Shown: piece after piece, positions 15,820 to 24,179 of the stretch
How the letters are laid out: every line of letters begins with the position of its first letter
Position numbering within the stretch: position 1 is the stretch's first letter
Assembly: GCF_021283305.1 (NCBI RefSeq)
Contig: NZ_JAJSOK010000080.1
Coordinates: 1 to 33,937, forward strand
Reading direction: 5' to 3'
From: Pseudonocardia kujensis
Lineage (GTDB): Bacteria > Actinomycetota > Actinomycetes > Mycobacteriales > Pseudonocardiaceae
DNA: 33,937 bases
The notes under the pieces: model-generated
Seen by the model: the letters and a program-made list of their open reading frames with translations, nothing else
Databases searched by the model: none
Told to the model about the DNA's origin: nothing
Position numbers and translations under genes: made by a program

Positions 15820-16746
15820 TCAGCTGCTCACGTGGGAGAGGAGGCGCAGCTCGTCGTCGGTGAGCTGCAGGGTGAGCATCGGCAGCAGGTTCTGCAGCTG
15901 CTCCACCGTGCGGGCCGACGCGATCGGCGCGGCGACCGTGTCCTGCGCGGCCAGCCAGGCGAGCGCGACGGCCGGGACGGGGACCTCGTGGCCGGCGGCG
16001 ATCTCGTCGAGCACCGCCAGCACCGCGCGCCCGCGCGGGTCCTCCAGGTACGCCGACGCGCCCTCGGCCCGCACGCTGTCGACCTTCTCGCCGCGGTACT
16101 TGCCGGTGAGGAAGCCCTTGGCCAGGGCGTAGTACGGCAGGCAGGCGATCCCCTCCGAGCGCAGCACGTCCTGCAGCGACGACTCGAACTCCGCCCGCTC
16201 CATCAGGTTGTAGTGCGGCTGCAGGGCGGTGTAGCGGACGAGCCCGTCCCGGTCCGAGATCTCCAGCGCGGAGCGCAGTCGCGCCGCCGCGAAGTTGGAC
16301 GCCCCGACCTGGCGGACCTTGCCCTCTTTCACCAGCGCGTCGAAGGCGTCGAGCGTCTCCTCCTGCGCGGTCCCCGGGTCGTCCTTGTGCGCGTAGTACA
16401 GGTCGATGTGGTCGGTGCGCAGCCGGCGCAGCGAGTCCTCGCACGCGGCCTTGATGTTCTCCCCGCCCAGGCCCGCGCGCTGCGGCAGCGAGCCCACCTT
16501 CGTCGCGATCACCATCGCGTCCCGGTTCCCGCGCGCGGCCGTCCAGTTCCCGATGATCGTCTCGGATTCGCCACCGCTGTTGCCGGGCACCCGGAACATG
16601 TACGAGTCCGCGGTGTCGACGAAGGTGCCGCCCGCCTCGGCGAAGGCGTCGAGCACCGCGAACGAGGTGTCCGCGTCGGCGGTCCAGCCGAAGACGTTGG
16701 CGCCCAGACAGAGGGGCGAGACCTCGAGTTCTCCCACAGTCGGCAT
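15820..16746 (-). CDS. Aldo/keto reductase
   Basis: The 308-residue NADPH-dependent oxidoreductase of the (beta/alpha)8 AKR fold has the full catalytic tetrad D44 and Y49 (in DTADSY), K83 (in ATKVGS) and H120 (in YYAHKDD). NADP-site segments include QVGASNF, TALQPHYNLMER and PYYALAKGFLTGKYRG. It resembles the AKR11/YajO-like group; substrate unknown. The start is the ATG at 16746, where PTVGELEVSPLCLG aligns with the family N terminus; TAGGCT lies 8 bases upstream on this strand (16760 to 16755). A longer open frame to 16914 would run through the groES control region and is rejected. Divergent from groES; followed by tetR. Confidence 0.92.
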   Translation of the reverse strand: MPTVGELEVSPLCLGANVFGWTADADTSFAVLDAFAEAGGTFVDTADSYMFRVPGNSGGESETIIGNWTAARGNRDAMVIATKVGSLPQRAGLGGENIKAACEDSLRRLRTDHIDLYYAHKDDPGTAQEETLDAFDALVKEGKVRQVGASNFAAARLRSALEISDRDGLVRYTALQPHYNLMERAEFESSLQDVLRSEGIACLPYYALAKGFLTGKYRGEKVDSVRAEGASAYLEDPRGRAVLAVLDEIAAGHEVPVPAVALAWLAAQDTVAAPIASARTVEQLQNLLPMLTLQLTDDELRLLSHVSS

Positions 16747-16785
16747 GGATCCGGAGCCTACGACCGCGAACGGGTGGCGGGCCCG

Positions 16786-16820
16786 TTGAACGGTTGGCAC
16801 TCTCATGGGTAGAGTGCCAA
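16786..16820 (+). promoter_or_regulatory. groES-groEL promoter with CIRCE operator
   Basis: The CIRCE inverted repeat TTGGCACTC-N9-GAGTGCCAA spans 16794-16820, perfectly paired. It overlaps a promoter TTGAAC (16786-16791)-N18-TAGAGT (16810-16815). CIRCE is the site of the heat-shock repressor HrcA, so groES-groEL should be induced by heat shock. hrcA itself is not in the window. Confidence 0.92.
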
Positions 16821-16935
16821 TCGCACAGTTCAGGTCGGGTTGCCCCGGCACCCGCGACGGCGGGGCCCCTGGTCGGCTGTCGGTGGACAGTACTACGGAC
16901 AGTTCGTGAGTCACCCCAGGAAAGGGGAGGTCATC

Positions 16936-17226
16936 GTGGCGAACATCAAGCCGCTCGAGGACAAGATCGTCGTCCAGGCCAGCGAGGCCGAGACCACCAC
17001 GGCCTCCGGCATCGTCATTCCGGACACGGCCAAGGAGAAGCCGCAGGAGGGCAAGGTCCTCGCGGTCGGCCCGGGCCGGATCGACGACAACGGCAACCGT
17101 GTGCCGCTCGACGTGGCCGTCGGCGACGTCGTCATCTACTCGAAGTACGGCGGCACCGAGGTCAAGTACAACGGCGAGGAGTACCTGATCCTCTCCGCGC
17201 GCGACGTGCTCGCCGTCGTCAACTGA
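16936..17226 (+). CDS. groES: Co-chaperonin GroES
   Basis: The 96-residue co-chaperonin caps the GroEL ring. It begins MANIKPLEDKIVVQ, contains the mobile loop ETTTASGIVIPDTAKEKPQEG, which binds GroEL, and ends YLILSARDVLAVV. The GTG at 16936 follows a very strong ribosome binding site (AAAGGGGAGG, 16921-16930). Transcribed from the CIRCE-controlled promoter with a leader of about 115 bases, and followed 96 bases later by groEL. Confidence 0.98.
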   Translation: MANIKPLEDKIVVQASEAETTTASGIVIPDTAKEKPQEGKVLAVGPGRIDDNGNRVPLDVAVGDVVIYSKYGGTEVKYNGEEYLILSARDVLAVVN

Positions 17227-17322
17227 CGACAGCCGCGTGAATCCCGCCCCGGCGGCCTGTAGTCCGTCTCCCGGGCGCGGCCCCGGGGCGGTTCCGTCTC
17301 ACACCATGAACGAGAGGCTCTG

Positions 17323-18939
<1,617 letters not shown>

Positions 18940-18968
18940 CAGGACACCGATCCGGTAGTACCGCACAT

Positions 18969-19002
18969 GAAGGGCGGGTGGCCTCGCGGCCACCCGCCCT
19001 TC
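18969..19002. terminator. Terminator after groEL
   Basis: A 15-bp perfect stem, GAAGGGCGGGTGGCC / GGCCACCCGCCCTTC, with a TCGC loop, starts 29 bases after the groEL stop. It lies between convergent groEL and whiB and may serve both. Confidence 0.9.
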
Positions 19003-19039
19003 GGCGTTCTCCGGCGCTCCGACGGGCCGTGCGGTCACC

Positions 19040-19366
19040 TCATGCGGGCTGCACACCCTTCGCCGCCTCGATCCTGAGCCGCCGGTCACGGCCGCGGATG
19101 ATCGCCTCCCGCTCGTGCTCGGACAGCCCGCCCCACACGCCGTAGGGCTCCTGGACCTGCAGCGCGTGCCGCCGGCACATCTCCATCACCGGGCAGGTCG
19201 CGCAGATCTCCTTGGCCCGCCGCTCGCGGTTCGCCCGTGCCGGGCCGCGCTCGCCCTCGGGATGGAAGAAGAACGAGCTGTCCATCCCGCGGCACGCACC
19301 CTGCATCTGCCAGTCCCAGACGTCGGAGACCGGCCCCGGAAGCCGCCTGATGTCCGCCACCGTCAT
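19040..19366 (-). CDS. whiB3: WhiB-family iron-sulfur transcriptional regulator, WhiB3-like
   Basis: The 108-residue protein carries the four cluster-binding cysteines C25, C55, C58 and C64 (spacing C-x29-C-x2-C-x5-C), the GVWGG turn and a basic C terminus (RGRDRRLRIEAAKG). The segment LPGPVSDVWDWQMQGACRGMDSSFFFHP is close to mycobacterial WhiB3, and the position beside groEL matches. WhiB3 binds a 4Fe-4S cluster, senses redox state and NO, and works with the primary sigma factor. The ATG at 19366 is chosen; a GTG at 19369 directly before it is equally possible. A good promoter lies at 19414-19442. Confidence 0.93.
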   Translation of the reverse strand: MTVADIRRLPGPVSDVWDWQMQGACRGMDSSFFFHPEGERGPARANRERRAKEICATCPVMEMCRRHALQVQEPYGVWGGLSEHEREAIIRGRDRRLRIEAAKGVQPA

Positions 19367-19413
19367 CACCCACCCGTTCGAAGCGAAGGTCGTTGCTCGA
19401 CGACGAGGTGCCC

Positions 19414-19442
19414 AGCATAGAAACGCGCCAAACCTTGTTCAA
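19414..19442 (-). promoter_or_regulatory. whiB promoter
   Basis: On the minus strand TTGAAC (19442 to 19437) and TATGCT (19419 to 19414) are separated by 17 bases, the best housekeeping-type promoter in the window. The leader would be about 40 bases. The direct repeat TCTCGAAC / TCTTGAAC lies at and just upstream of the -35 box. Confidence 0.65.
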
Positions 19443-19505
19443 GAGGTTCGTTCGAGAAATCGTGTCCCGGTTGCCCCGCCGAGGGCGAGACCTGACCATG
19501 GGCGA

Positions 19506-20645
19506 GTGACCACGCAGCCGGTGCCGGAGCGCGTACCCGAGCGCGCCCGGCCCGCGTGCGAGGTCGACGTGGACCAGCACCGCGCACCGGAGGGCCGCAT
19601 GCCGGATACCCCGTCCGGGGCCGTCGACACTCCCCGGTTGACCGTGGCGGCCGTCGCACGGCGGCTCGGCGTCGCCCCGGCAACCCTGCGGACATGGGAC
19701 CGGCGCTACGGCCTCGGCCCCTCGGCGCACACCCCGGGCGCCCACCGGCGCTACGGAGCCGCGGACATCGCCCGCCTCGAGCTGATGCAGCGTGCGCTCC
19801 TGCAGGGCGCGACGCCGGCCGAGGCGGCGCGGCACGCCCTCGCCGCCCGCCCGCCGGAGCCGGGCGCCGGACGCCCCGTCGGAGTGCCCCGCCGCGGTGC
19901 CGGCGAGCCGGGGGCGGGGGAGGGCGGCCCGGTGCTGCTCGCCGGCCACCCGTCGGACGACGAGCTCGACCTCGGCGCGCGCGTGCGCGTCGGCGGGCGG
20001 GTGCTGCGGCTGCCCGGCGCGGGCCCGCGGGCCCGCGGGATCGGGCGGGCGGCCCTGTCGATGGACGCGCCCGCGGTGCGCCGGCTGCTCGACGAGGCCA
20101 TCGACGCCGACGGGCCGGCCCGGGCCTGGAACGACGTCGTCCGGCCGGTGCTGTGCGCCGTCGCCGCGCGCTGGGAGTCGACCGGCGCGGGGGTGGAGAT
20201 CGAGCACCTGGTCAGCGAGGCCGTGACCGCGGTGTACGGGGCCCGGTCGCTGGCGGCGCCCCCGAGTGCGGCGGACGCGCGCCCGGTCCTGCTGGCGAGT
20301 GCGCCCGGCGAGTGGCATCACCTCCCGCTCGCCGTCCTCGCGGCCGTGCTGGCCGAGCGGGGCGTGGCGTACCGGCCGCTGGGGCCGAACCTGCCGCTCG
20401 ACGCGCTGGCGGCCGCGGTGCGCCGCACCGCGCCCGCCGCCGTGGTGCTCTGGGCGCAGGGCCCGGGGACGGCCGATCCCGGTCTCTTCGCCGCGCTGCC
20501 CCGTACCCGGCCCCGGTTCCGCTCGTTTGCCGCAGGGCCGGGCTGGACGGACCTCGCCCTCGCGCCCCGGATCGGCCGCCTCGACTCGTTGACGTCCGCG
20601 ACGGACGCCTTGACCGACCTCGCTGCGATCACCCACAAGAACTAG
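19506..20645 (+). CDS. MerR-family regulator with CarH-like cobalamin-binding region
   Basis: The 379-residue protein has a MerR winged helix at about 45-112, with the CarH/MlrA-type recognition segment LRTWDRRYGL and HRRYGAADIARL. After a Pro/Gly linker comes a four-helix region with W223-x9-E233-H234, the exact spacing of the cap motif that covers adenosylcobalamin in CarH photoreceptors. A Rossmann-like domain follows with E269-W-H271-H-L-P. This matches the E-x-H-x-x-G cobalamin ligand motif except that the last Gly is Pro; H271 would be the lower axial ligand. I infer a B12-binding, possibly light-responsive repressor. Loss of cobalamin binding is also possible. The GTG at 19506 sits 6 bases after GACCAT, with TTGCCC 17 bases further up. 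Divergent from whiB. Confidence 0.8.
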   Translation: MTTQPVPERVPERARPACEVDVDQHRAPEGRMPDTPSGAVDTPRLTVAAVARRLGVAPATLRTWDRRYGLGPSAHTPGAHRRYGAADIARLELMQRALLQGATPAEAARHALAARPPEPGAGRPVGVPRRGAGEPGAGEGGPVLLAGHPSDDELDLGARVRVGGRVLRLPGAGPRARGIGRAALSMDAPAVRRLLDEAIDADGPARAWNDVVRPVLCAVAARWESTGAGVEIEHLVSEAVTAVYGARSLAAPPSAADARPVLLASAPGEWHHLPLAVLAAVLAERGVAYRPLGPNLPLDALAAAVRRTAPAAVVLWAQGPGTADPGLFAALPRTRPRFRSFAAGPGWTDLALAPRIGRLDSLTSATDALTDLAAITHKN

Positions 20646-20647
20646 TA

Positions 20648-20664
20648 CATGTGGGTGTAATCAC
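20648..20664 (+). promoter_or_regulatory. CATGTGGGTG plus GTGTAATCAC motif
   Basis: CATGTGGGTG (20648-20657) overlaps GTGTAATCAC (20655-20664), directly after the MerR gene and 31 bases before the next start. Both words recur near 22084-22120 upstream of the BldM-like gene. Likely a shared control site; the binding protein is unknown. Confidence 0.4.
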
Positions 20665-20694
20665 GGCGACGAGCACCGGAACGGACCCGCCCAC

Positions 20695-22089
20695 TTGGAC
20701 GACGACCGCCTGAGTGAGGTGGCCTTCGGCGCCCACCCCGGCGTGTCGGTCGGACGGGTCGGACGAGCGGGGCCTGCGGTGCGCTGGGCGGCCGCGGTGG
20801 CCCTCGGCGGGCAGGGCCACTACGCCGCTGCGGCGGCCCTCCTGGAGACCCTCCGGCGCGAGCCGCGGGTGCCCGTCGAGATCCGTGCGCACGCCCTCGT
20901 CGCCCGCGCCTCGCACCTTCGGCAGCGCGGCGGTCACGCCCTCGCCGAGCGGCTCGACGGGCAGGCGCTGGCGCTCACGGCCGGGGTCCCTGGAGGCTCG
21001 TCAGAAGTCGGGTGCGCCACGGCCCCGGAACCCGCCGCGGCAGCTACGGCGAGCACCCGCGGCGTCCCGCCGCGCACGGCGACGGCCGCGTCCGCACGGG
21101 CCTCGCCGAGGGGCGTGTCCGGACCGGCCGGGCACGTCGACCGGGCCGGCCGTGAGGCGACCGCTGCTGATCACGGGGCCGCCGCGTCGGGGTTCGGGAG
21201 GGCCTGTGCGGATCTCCTCTCCGCGCGGGTCGACGCGCTCGCCGGGCTGGCGGCCGACGCGCTCGGACAGGGCGGGCTCGACCGAGCTGCACGGCTGCTG
21301 ACCAGGGCGGATGCCGTCCTGGCGGCTGCGCCGGAGGGTGGCGTCGCCGGCTCCGTACCCTGGCGGCCCGCCGTCCGGACCGCGTGGGTGCACGCGGAGC
21401 TGGCGCTCGCCCGGGCCGATCTCGACACGGCGTCCGCGGCGGCCGCCCGTGCGGTCCGAGGGGCTGCGGCGGCGGGCTCGGTACGGCACCTGCTGAAGTC
21501 CCGCCTCCTCGCCGCGGTGGTCGCCTCTGTGCGGGCCGCCGCGGGGGACGGTGGGGGGACCACGGGGGCTGTCGAGGGACCCGAGGGCGTCGTCGCACCC
21601 GCTCCGGAGGCGGCGCTGGCGGTGCTCGACACGGTCGCGGCGGAGGCCTCCGCGGCGGGGCTGCTCCCGCTCGCGTGGGCGGCCCTGCTGGCGGCCGCGG
21701 ACGCCGCCGCGACGGTGGTCCGGCGGGTCGCCGCGGCCTCGGCGACCGTCGCCCCGGGATCCCCGCCCCCAGGGGCCCCGGAGGGAGCGCCGGCGGGTTC
21801 CCGGAACCCCCGGACGGGGCCCGCGGAGGTCCTCCCGGAGGCGTCCCGGGCGGCCGATCCGCCCGGCGCCGCCGCGCGACCGTCGGGCCCGCCTTCCGAG
21901 GGGTCGTTCCGACACGATCGGAGGTCCGATCGGTTGCTCCGATCGACGATCGGTGCGCCGAACGGCGCGACGGGCCGACGACACGCCGCAGCGGCCACGC
22001 TGAGCGTCATCCGTGCCCGATCCGAGGGGAGGGGCCGGCGCCTGATGGGGGAGGCGCCTCCGGGTGAGAGGAGGCTCGCGGTAGTGTAA
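20695..22089 (+). CDS. Ala-rich helical-repeat protein, Rv3415c-like
   Basis: The 464-residue protein starts at a TTG (20695), chosen because the following MDDDRL..AVRWAAAVALGGQGHYAAAAALLE is a coherent helical, TPR-like segment; no earlier start is available after the MerR stop. Further TPR-like helices are ARLLTRADAVLAAAPEG and VHAELALARADLDTASAAAARAV. Three stretches (roughly residues 98-165, 285-300 and 370-440) are low-complexity and rich in Ala, Pro, Arg and Gly, so the folded part is much shorter than the ORF. Position between the whiB region and the bldM/sigD region matches hypothetical mycobacterial gene Rv3415c. No catalytic motif is seen. A role as adaptor in the neighbouring regulatory set is only contextual. 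Confidence 0.65.
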   Translation: MDDDRLSEVAFGAHPGVSVGRVGRAGPAVRWAAAVALGGQGHYAAAAALLETLRREPRVPVEIRAHALVARASHLRQRGGHALAERLDGQALALTAGVPGGSSEVGCATAPEPAAAATASTRGVPPRTATAASARASPRGVSGPAGHVDRAGREATAADHGAAASGFGRACADLLSARVDALAGLAADALGQGGLDRAARLLTRADAVLAAAPEGGVAGSVPWRPAVRTAWVHAELALARADLDTASAAAARAVRGAAAAGSVRHLLKSRLLAAVVASVRAAAGDGGGTTGAVEGPEGVVAPAPEAALAVLDTVAAEASAAGLLPLAWAALLAAADAAATVVRRVAAASATVAPGSPPPGAPEGAPAGSRNPRTGPAEVLPEASRAADPPGAAARPSGPPSEGSFRHDRRSDRLLRSTIGAPNGATGRRHAAAATLSVIRARSEGRGRRLMGEAPPGERRLAVV

Positions 22090-22120
22090 TTACTCCATTC
22101 GGTCCTTAGTCACCCACATG
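22084..22120 (+). promoter_or_regulatory. GTGTAATTAC and CACCCACATG motifs upstream of the BldM-like gene
   Basis: GTGTAATTAC (22084-22093) overlaps the stop codon of the previous gene; CACCCACATG (22111-22120) is the reverse complement of the word at 20648-20657. The gene starts 136 bases further down. The AT-rich core stands out in this GC-rich sequence. Confidence 0.45.
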
Positions 22121-22255
22121 ACGAGTGCCGTTCGGCGCAGAGGTCCCGAATGGAGGGCACAAAGTCGCCCTGATCGTGTCAAGGTGATCCGGTCACCCGC
22201 CGATGCGGAGGGTGACACATCACCCGGCTGCAGGAAGCTGCAGGAAGGAATCGTC

Positions 22256-22852
22256 GTGACGACGGTACTCATCTGCGACGATCGTCGCAGCGTCCGCGAA
22301 GGTCTCACCCGCGTGATGTCCGCGGTGCCGGGGGTGCACCGGATCGATTGCGTCGCCCATGGGGACGAGTTGCTGGCCCGGTTCTCCCGGCAGCCGGTCG
22401 ACGTCGTCCTGGTCGGCACCCAGCGCGCGGTGCCCACCGGGGTGGAGGCCACCAGGCGTCTGGTGGCGGCCCACCCGCAGGCGAACGTCATCGTCTTCGG
22501 CGCCCCCGACGACGCGGGCAGCATCGCCGCCGCCATCGCCGGCGGTGCGCGGGGCTACCTCCGCTGGGACGCCTCCCGGCCCGAGCTGGTGGCCGCCCTC
22601 GCCCACACCCTCGCCTCCACCGCGGTCCCCACGCCGCGGGCGCCCGCCGACCCCGGCGTGCAGCTCACCGAGCGCGAGCTGCAGGTGCTGCGCGGGATGA
22701 GCCAGGGCAAGAGCAACGGTCAGATCGGCCGCGAGCTCTACCTGTCCGAGGACACCGTGAAGACCCACGCCCGCCGGCTGTTCCGCAAGCTCGGCGTCCG
22801 GGACCGCGCGCAGGCCGTGGCCCACGGCTTCCGTCGCGGCCTCGTGTCCTGA
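22256..22852 (+). CDS. bldM: BldM-like atypical response regulator (LuxR-type)
   Basis: The 198-residue protein has an N-terminal receiver-like domain (MTTVLICDDRRSVREGL) and a C-terminal LuxR/FixJ helix-turn-helix (about 135-190). LTERELQVLRGMSQGKSNGQIGRELYLSEDTVKTHARRLFRKLG closely follows Streptomyces BldM, and bldM is also linked to groEL and guaB there. The receiver keeps acidic D8-D9 but the phosphoacceptor position is Gly54, the Thr/Ser switch is Gly82 and the conserved Lys is Trp104. It cannot be a normal phosphorylated receiver. The GTG at 22256 is preceded by AAGGAA; the longer frame from 22118 is not supported. It is probably a DNA-binding developmental or stress regulator acting as homo- or heterodimer. 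Confidence 0.85.
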   Translation: MTTVLICDDRRSVREGLTRVMSAVPGVHRIDCVAHGDELLARFSRQPVDVVLVGTQRAVPTGVEATRRLVAAHPQANVIVFGAPDDAGSIAAAIAGGARGYLRWDASRPELVAALAHTLASTAVPTPRAPADPGVQLTERELQVLRGMSQGKSNGQIGRELYLSEDTVKTHARRLFRKLGVRDRAQAVAHGFRRGLVS

Positions 22853-23606
22853 CGCGGTAGCGCGAGCACCACCCGCGGGGCCGCAGGGTCCCGCAGCACA
22901 GCACGAGCACCCGGACGGGGTCCGGGTGGGAGCGATCGGGCGGACGACGCGGCCGAGGGCCGTGGCTGTCGCAGCGCAGCCACGCACCGGCCGGGTCCGT
23001 CCCGCCGTGCGCTCCGCCACCGCACGACCGCCGTGCGCGCCCCTCCCCGGCGCCACGGGCCGTCGTGCCCGCCGCGCGGCCCGCCCCCGCCGCGCGGCCG
23101 ATCGATTCCCGGCGCGCCACCGCGCCGCGGGGGCCGCGTGCGCCCTTCCGTGCAGCTCCGTGCAGCCCGGTACGGACCCGACCGGCTCCGAACGGCTCGG
23201 GGCAGAACGGCTCAGCGGGGCTCGGTACGACTCCGTTTCTCCGGACGACTCCGTGCGTCCCCCCTCGATCTGCGTGCCCTCCCGGCGCTGCTCCCGCCAG
23301 CCGCCCGGGCCGCCCGTCGCCGCGCGTGACCGACTCGACCGGGTTCCGCCCGGTGACGCCCCGCACTCGGCCCACGCCCACGGAGGACCGCTCGTCGACG
23401 CGGTCCGACACGTCGGCGTCGGCGCCGGTACGGACCGCAACCAGCGCACCTCTCGTCCGTCCTCACTCGTGAGAGCGGTTCCCGGACGCTCCGGGGGCTT
23501 CGCTACGGTGGTCGGCACTGAGATCCCGATTCGGCACTCTCCGTAGTCGGCCTCACCGAACGGATGATGACGAACATGCTGCGTAACGCCTGGACGACTC
23601 TGCGCG
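22853..23606. other. 754-base stretch without a recognisable gene
   Basis: Long open frames here are Arg/Pro/Gly/Ala-rich and are open only because stop codons are rare at this GC content; none has a ribosome binding site or known domain. Visible features are the hairpin at 22908-22928, direct repeats ACGACTCCGT at 23227-23236 and 23245-23254, repeated GAACGGCTC words around 23190-23215, a small stem CCCGGA/TCCGGG at 23482-23496, and TACGGT at 23505-23510, a possible sigD -10 box. A long sigD leader or an unrecognised RNA is possible. Confidence 0.5.
22908..22928 (+). terminator. Terminator after the BldM-like gene
   Basis: CACCCGGAC (22908-22916) and GTCCGGGTG (22920-22928) form a perfect 9-bp stem with a GGG loop, 55 bases after the stop. 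No T-run follows. Confidence 0.6.
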
Positions 23607-24179
23607 ATGAGTGAACCGACAGACGTTCTCGACGAGCTGGTGGCATCTGCGATGGCAGGTGACCGCGGAGCGGTCGAACGTGTACTGGCCACCATCCGGC
23701 CGTTGGTCGTGCGGTACTGCCGCGCGCGCCTCGGCGGGACGGACCGGTCGTCCGTCTCGGCGGACGACGTCGCGCAGGAGGTGTGTCTGGCCGTGCTGAC
23801 GGCCTTGCCCGGCTACCGCGTCCAGGGACGCCCGTTCCTGGCCTTCGTCTACGGGATCGCGTCGCACAAGGTGATCGACGCGCACCGTGCGGCAGGACGC
23901 AACCGGTCCGAACCGGTGGCGGACGTGCCGGACTCCGCCGAGTCCGGGGACGGCCCCGAGCAGCGCGCCCTGCGCGTCGAGCTGTCCGAACAGATGTCGC
24001 GTCTGCTCGACCAGCTCCCCGAGAAGCAACGCGAGATCATCGTCCTGCGTGTGGTCGTGGGACTCAGCGCGGAGGAGACGGCGGACGCCGTCGGCTCCAC
24101 CCCCGGGGCCGTGCGCGTGGCCCAGCACCGGGCGCTCGCCCGGTTGCGGAAGAACATGCCCGAGGAGGAGGTGGTCTGA
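23607..24179 (+). CDS. sigD: ECF RNA polymerase sigma factor SigD
   Basis: The 190-residue ECF sigma factor has region 2 at about 25-95 (VVRYCRARLGG, SADDVAQEVCLAVLTALPGYR, PFLAFVYGIASHKVIDAHR) and region 4 at about 130-182 (LPEKQREIIVLRVVVGLSAEETADAVGSTPGAVRVAQHRAL). These segments closely track mycobacterial SigD, and the anti-sigma gene follows directly. The ATG at 23607 aligns with the SigD core start. A sequence resembling a SigD-type promoter (GTAACG at 23583, CGAT at 23605) overlaps the start codon, an awkward position for this gene. In M. tuberculosis SigD acts in stationary-phase and starvation expression. Confidence 0.94.
   Translation: MSEPTDVLDELVASAMAGDRGAVERVLATIRPLVVRYCRARLGGTDRSSVSADDVAQEVCLAVLTALPGYRVQGRPFLAFVYGIASHKVIDAHRAAGRNRSEPVADVPDSAESGDGPEQRALRVELSEQMSRLLDQLPEKQREIIVLRVVVGLSAEETADAVGSTPGAVRVAQHRALARLRKNMPEEEVV

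Noticed and set aside
15820..16914. Aldo/keto reductase starting at 16914
   Set aside because: The extra 56 residues resemble nothing in the family and would run through the CIRCE element and groES leader; the ATG at 16746 fits both family and -10 box.
22118..22852. BldM-like protein with a 46-residue N-terminal extension from 22118
   Set aside because: The extension does not resemble a receiver, and the GTG at 22256 has a ribosome binding site and the normal first strand.
22926..23546. Plus-strand 206-codon frame between the BldM-like gene and sigD
   Set aside because: Composition is Arg/Pro/Ala only, with no start signal or recognisable fold; similar frames exist on the other strand, as expected at this GC content.
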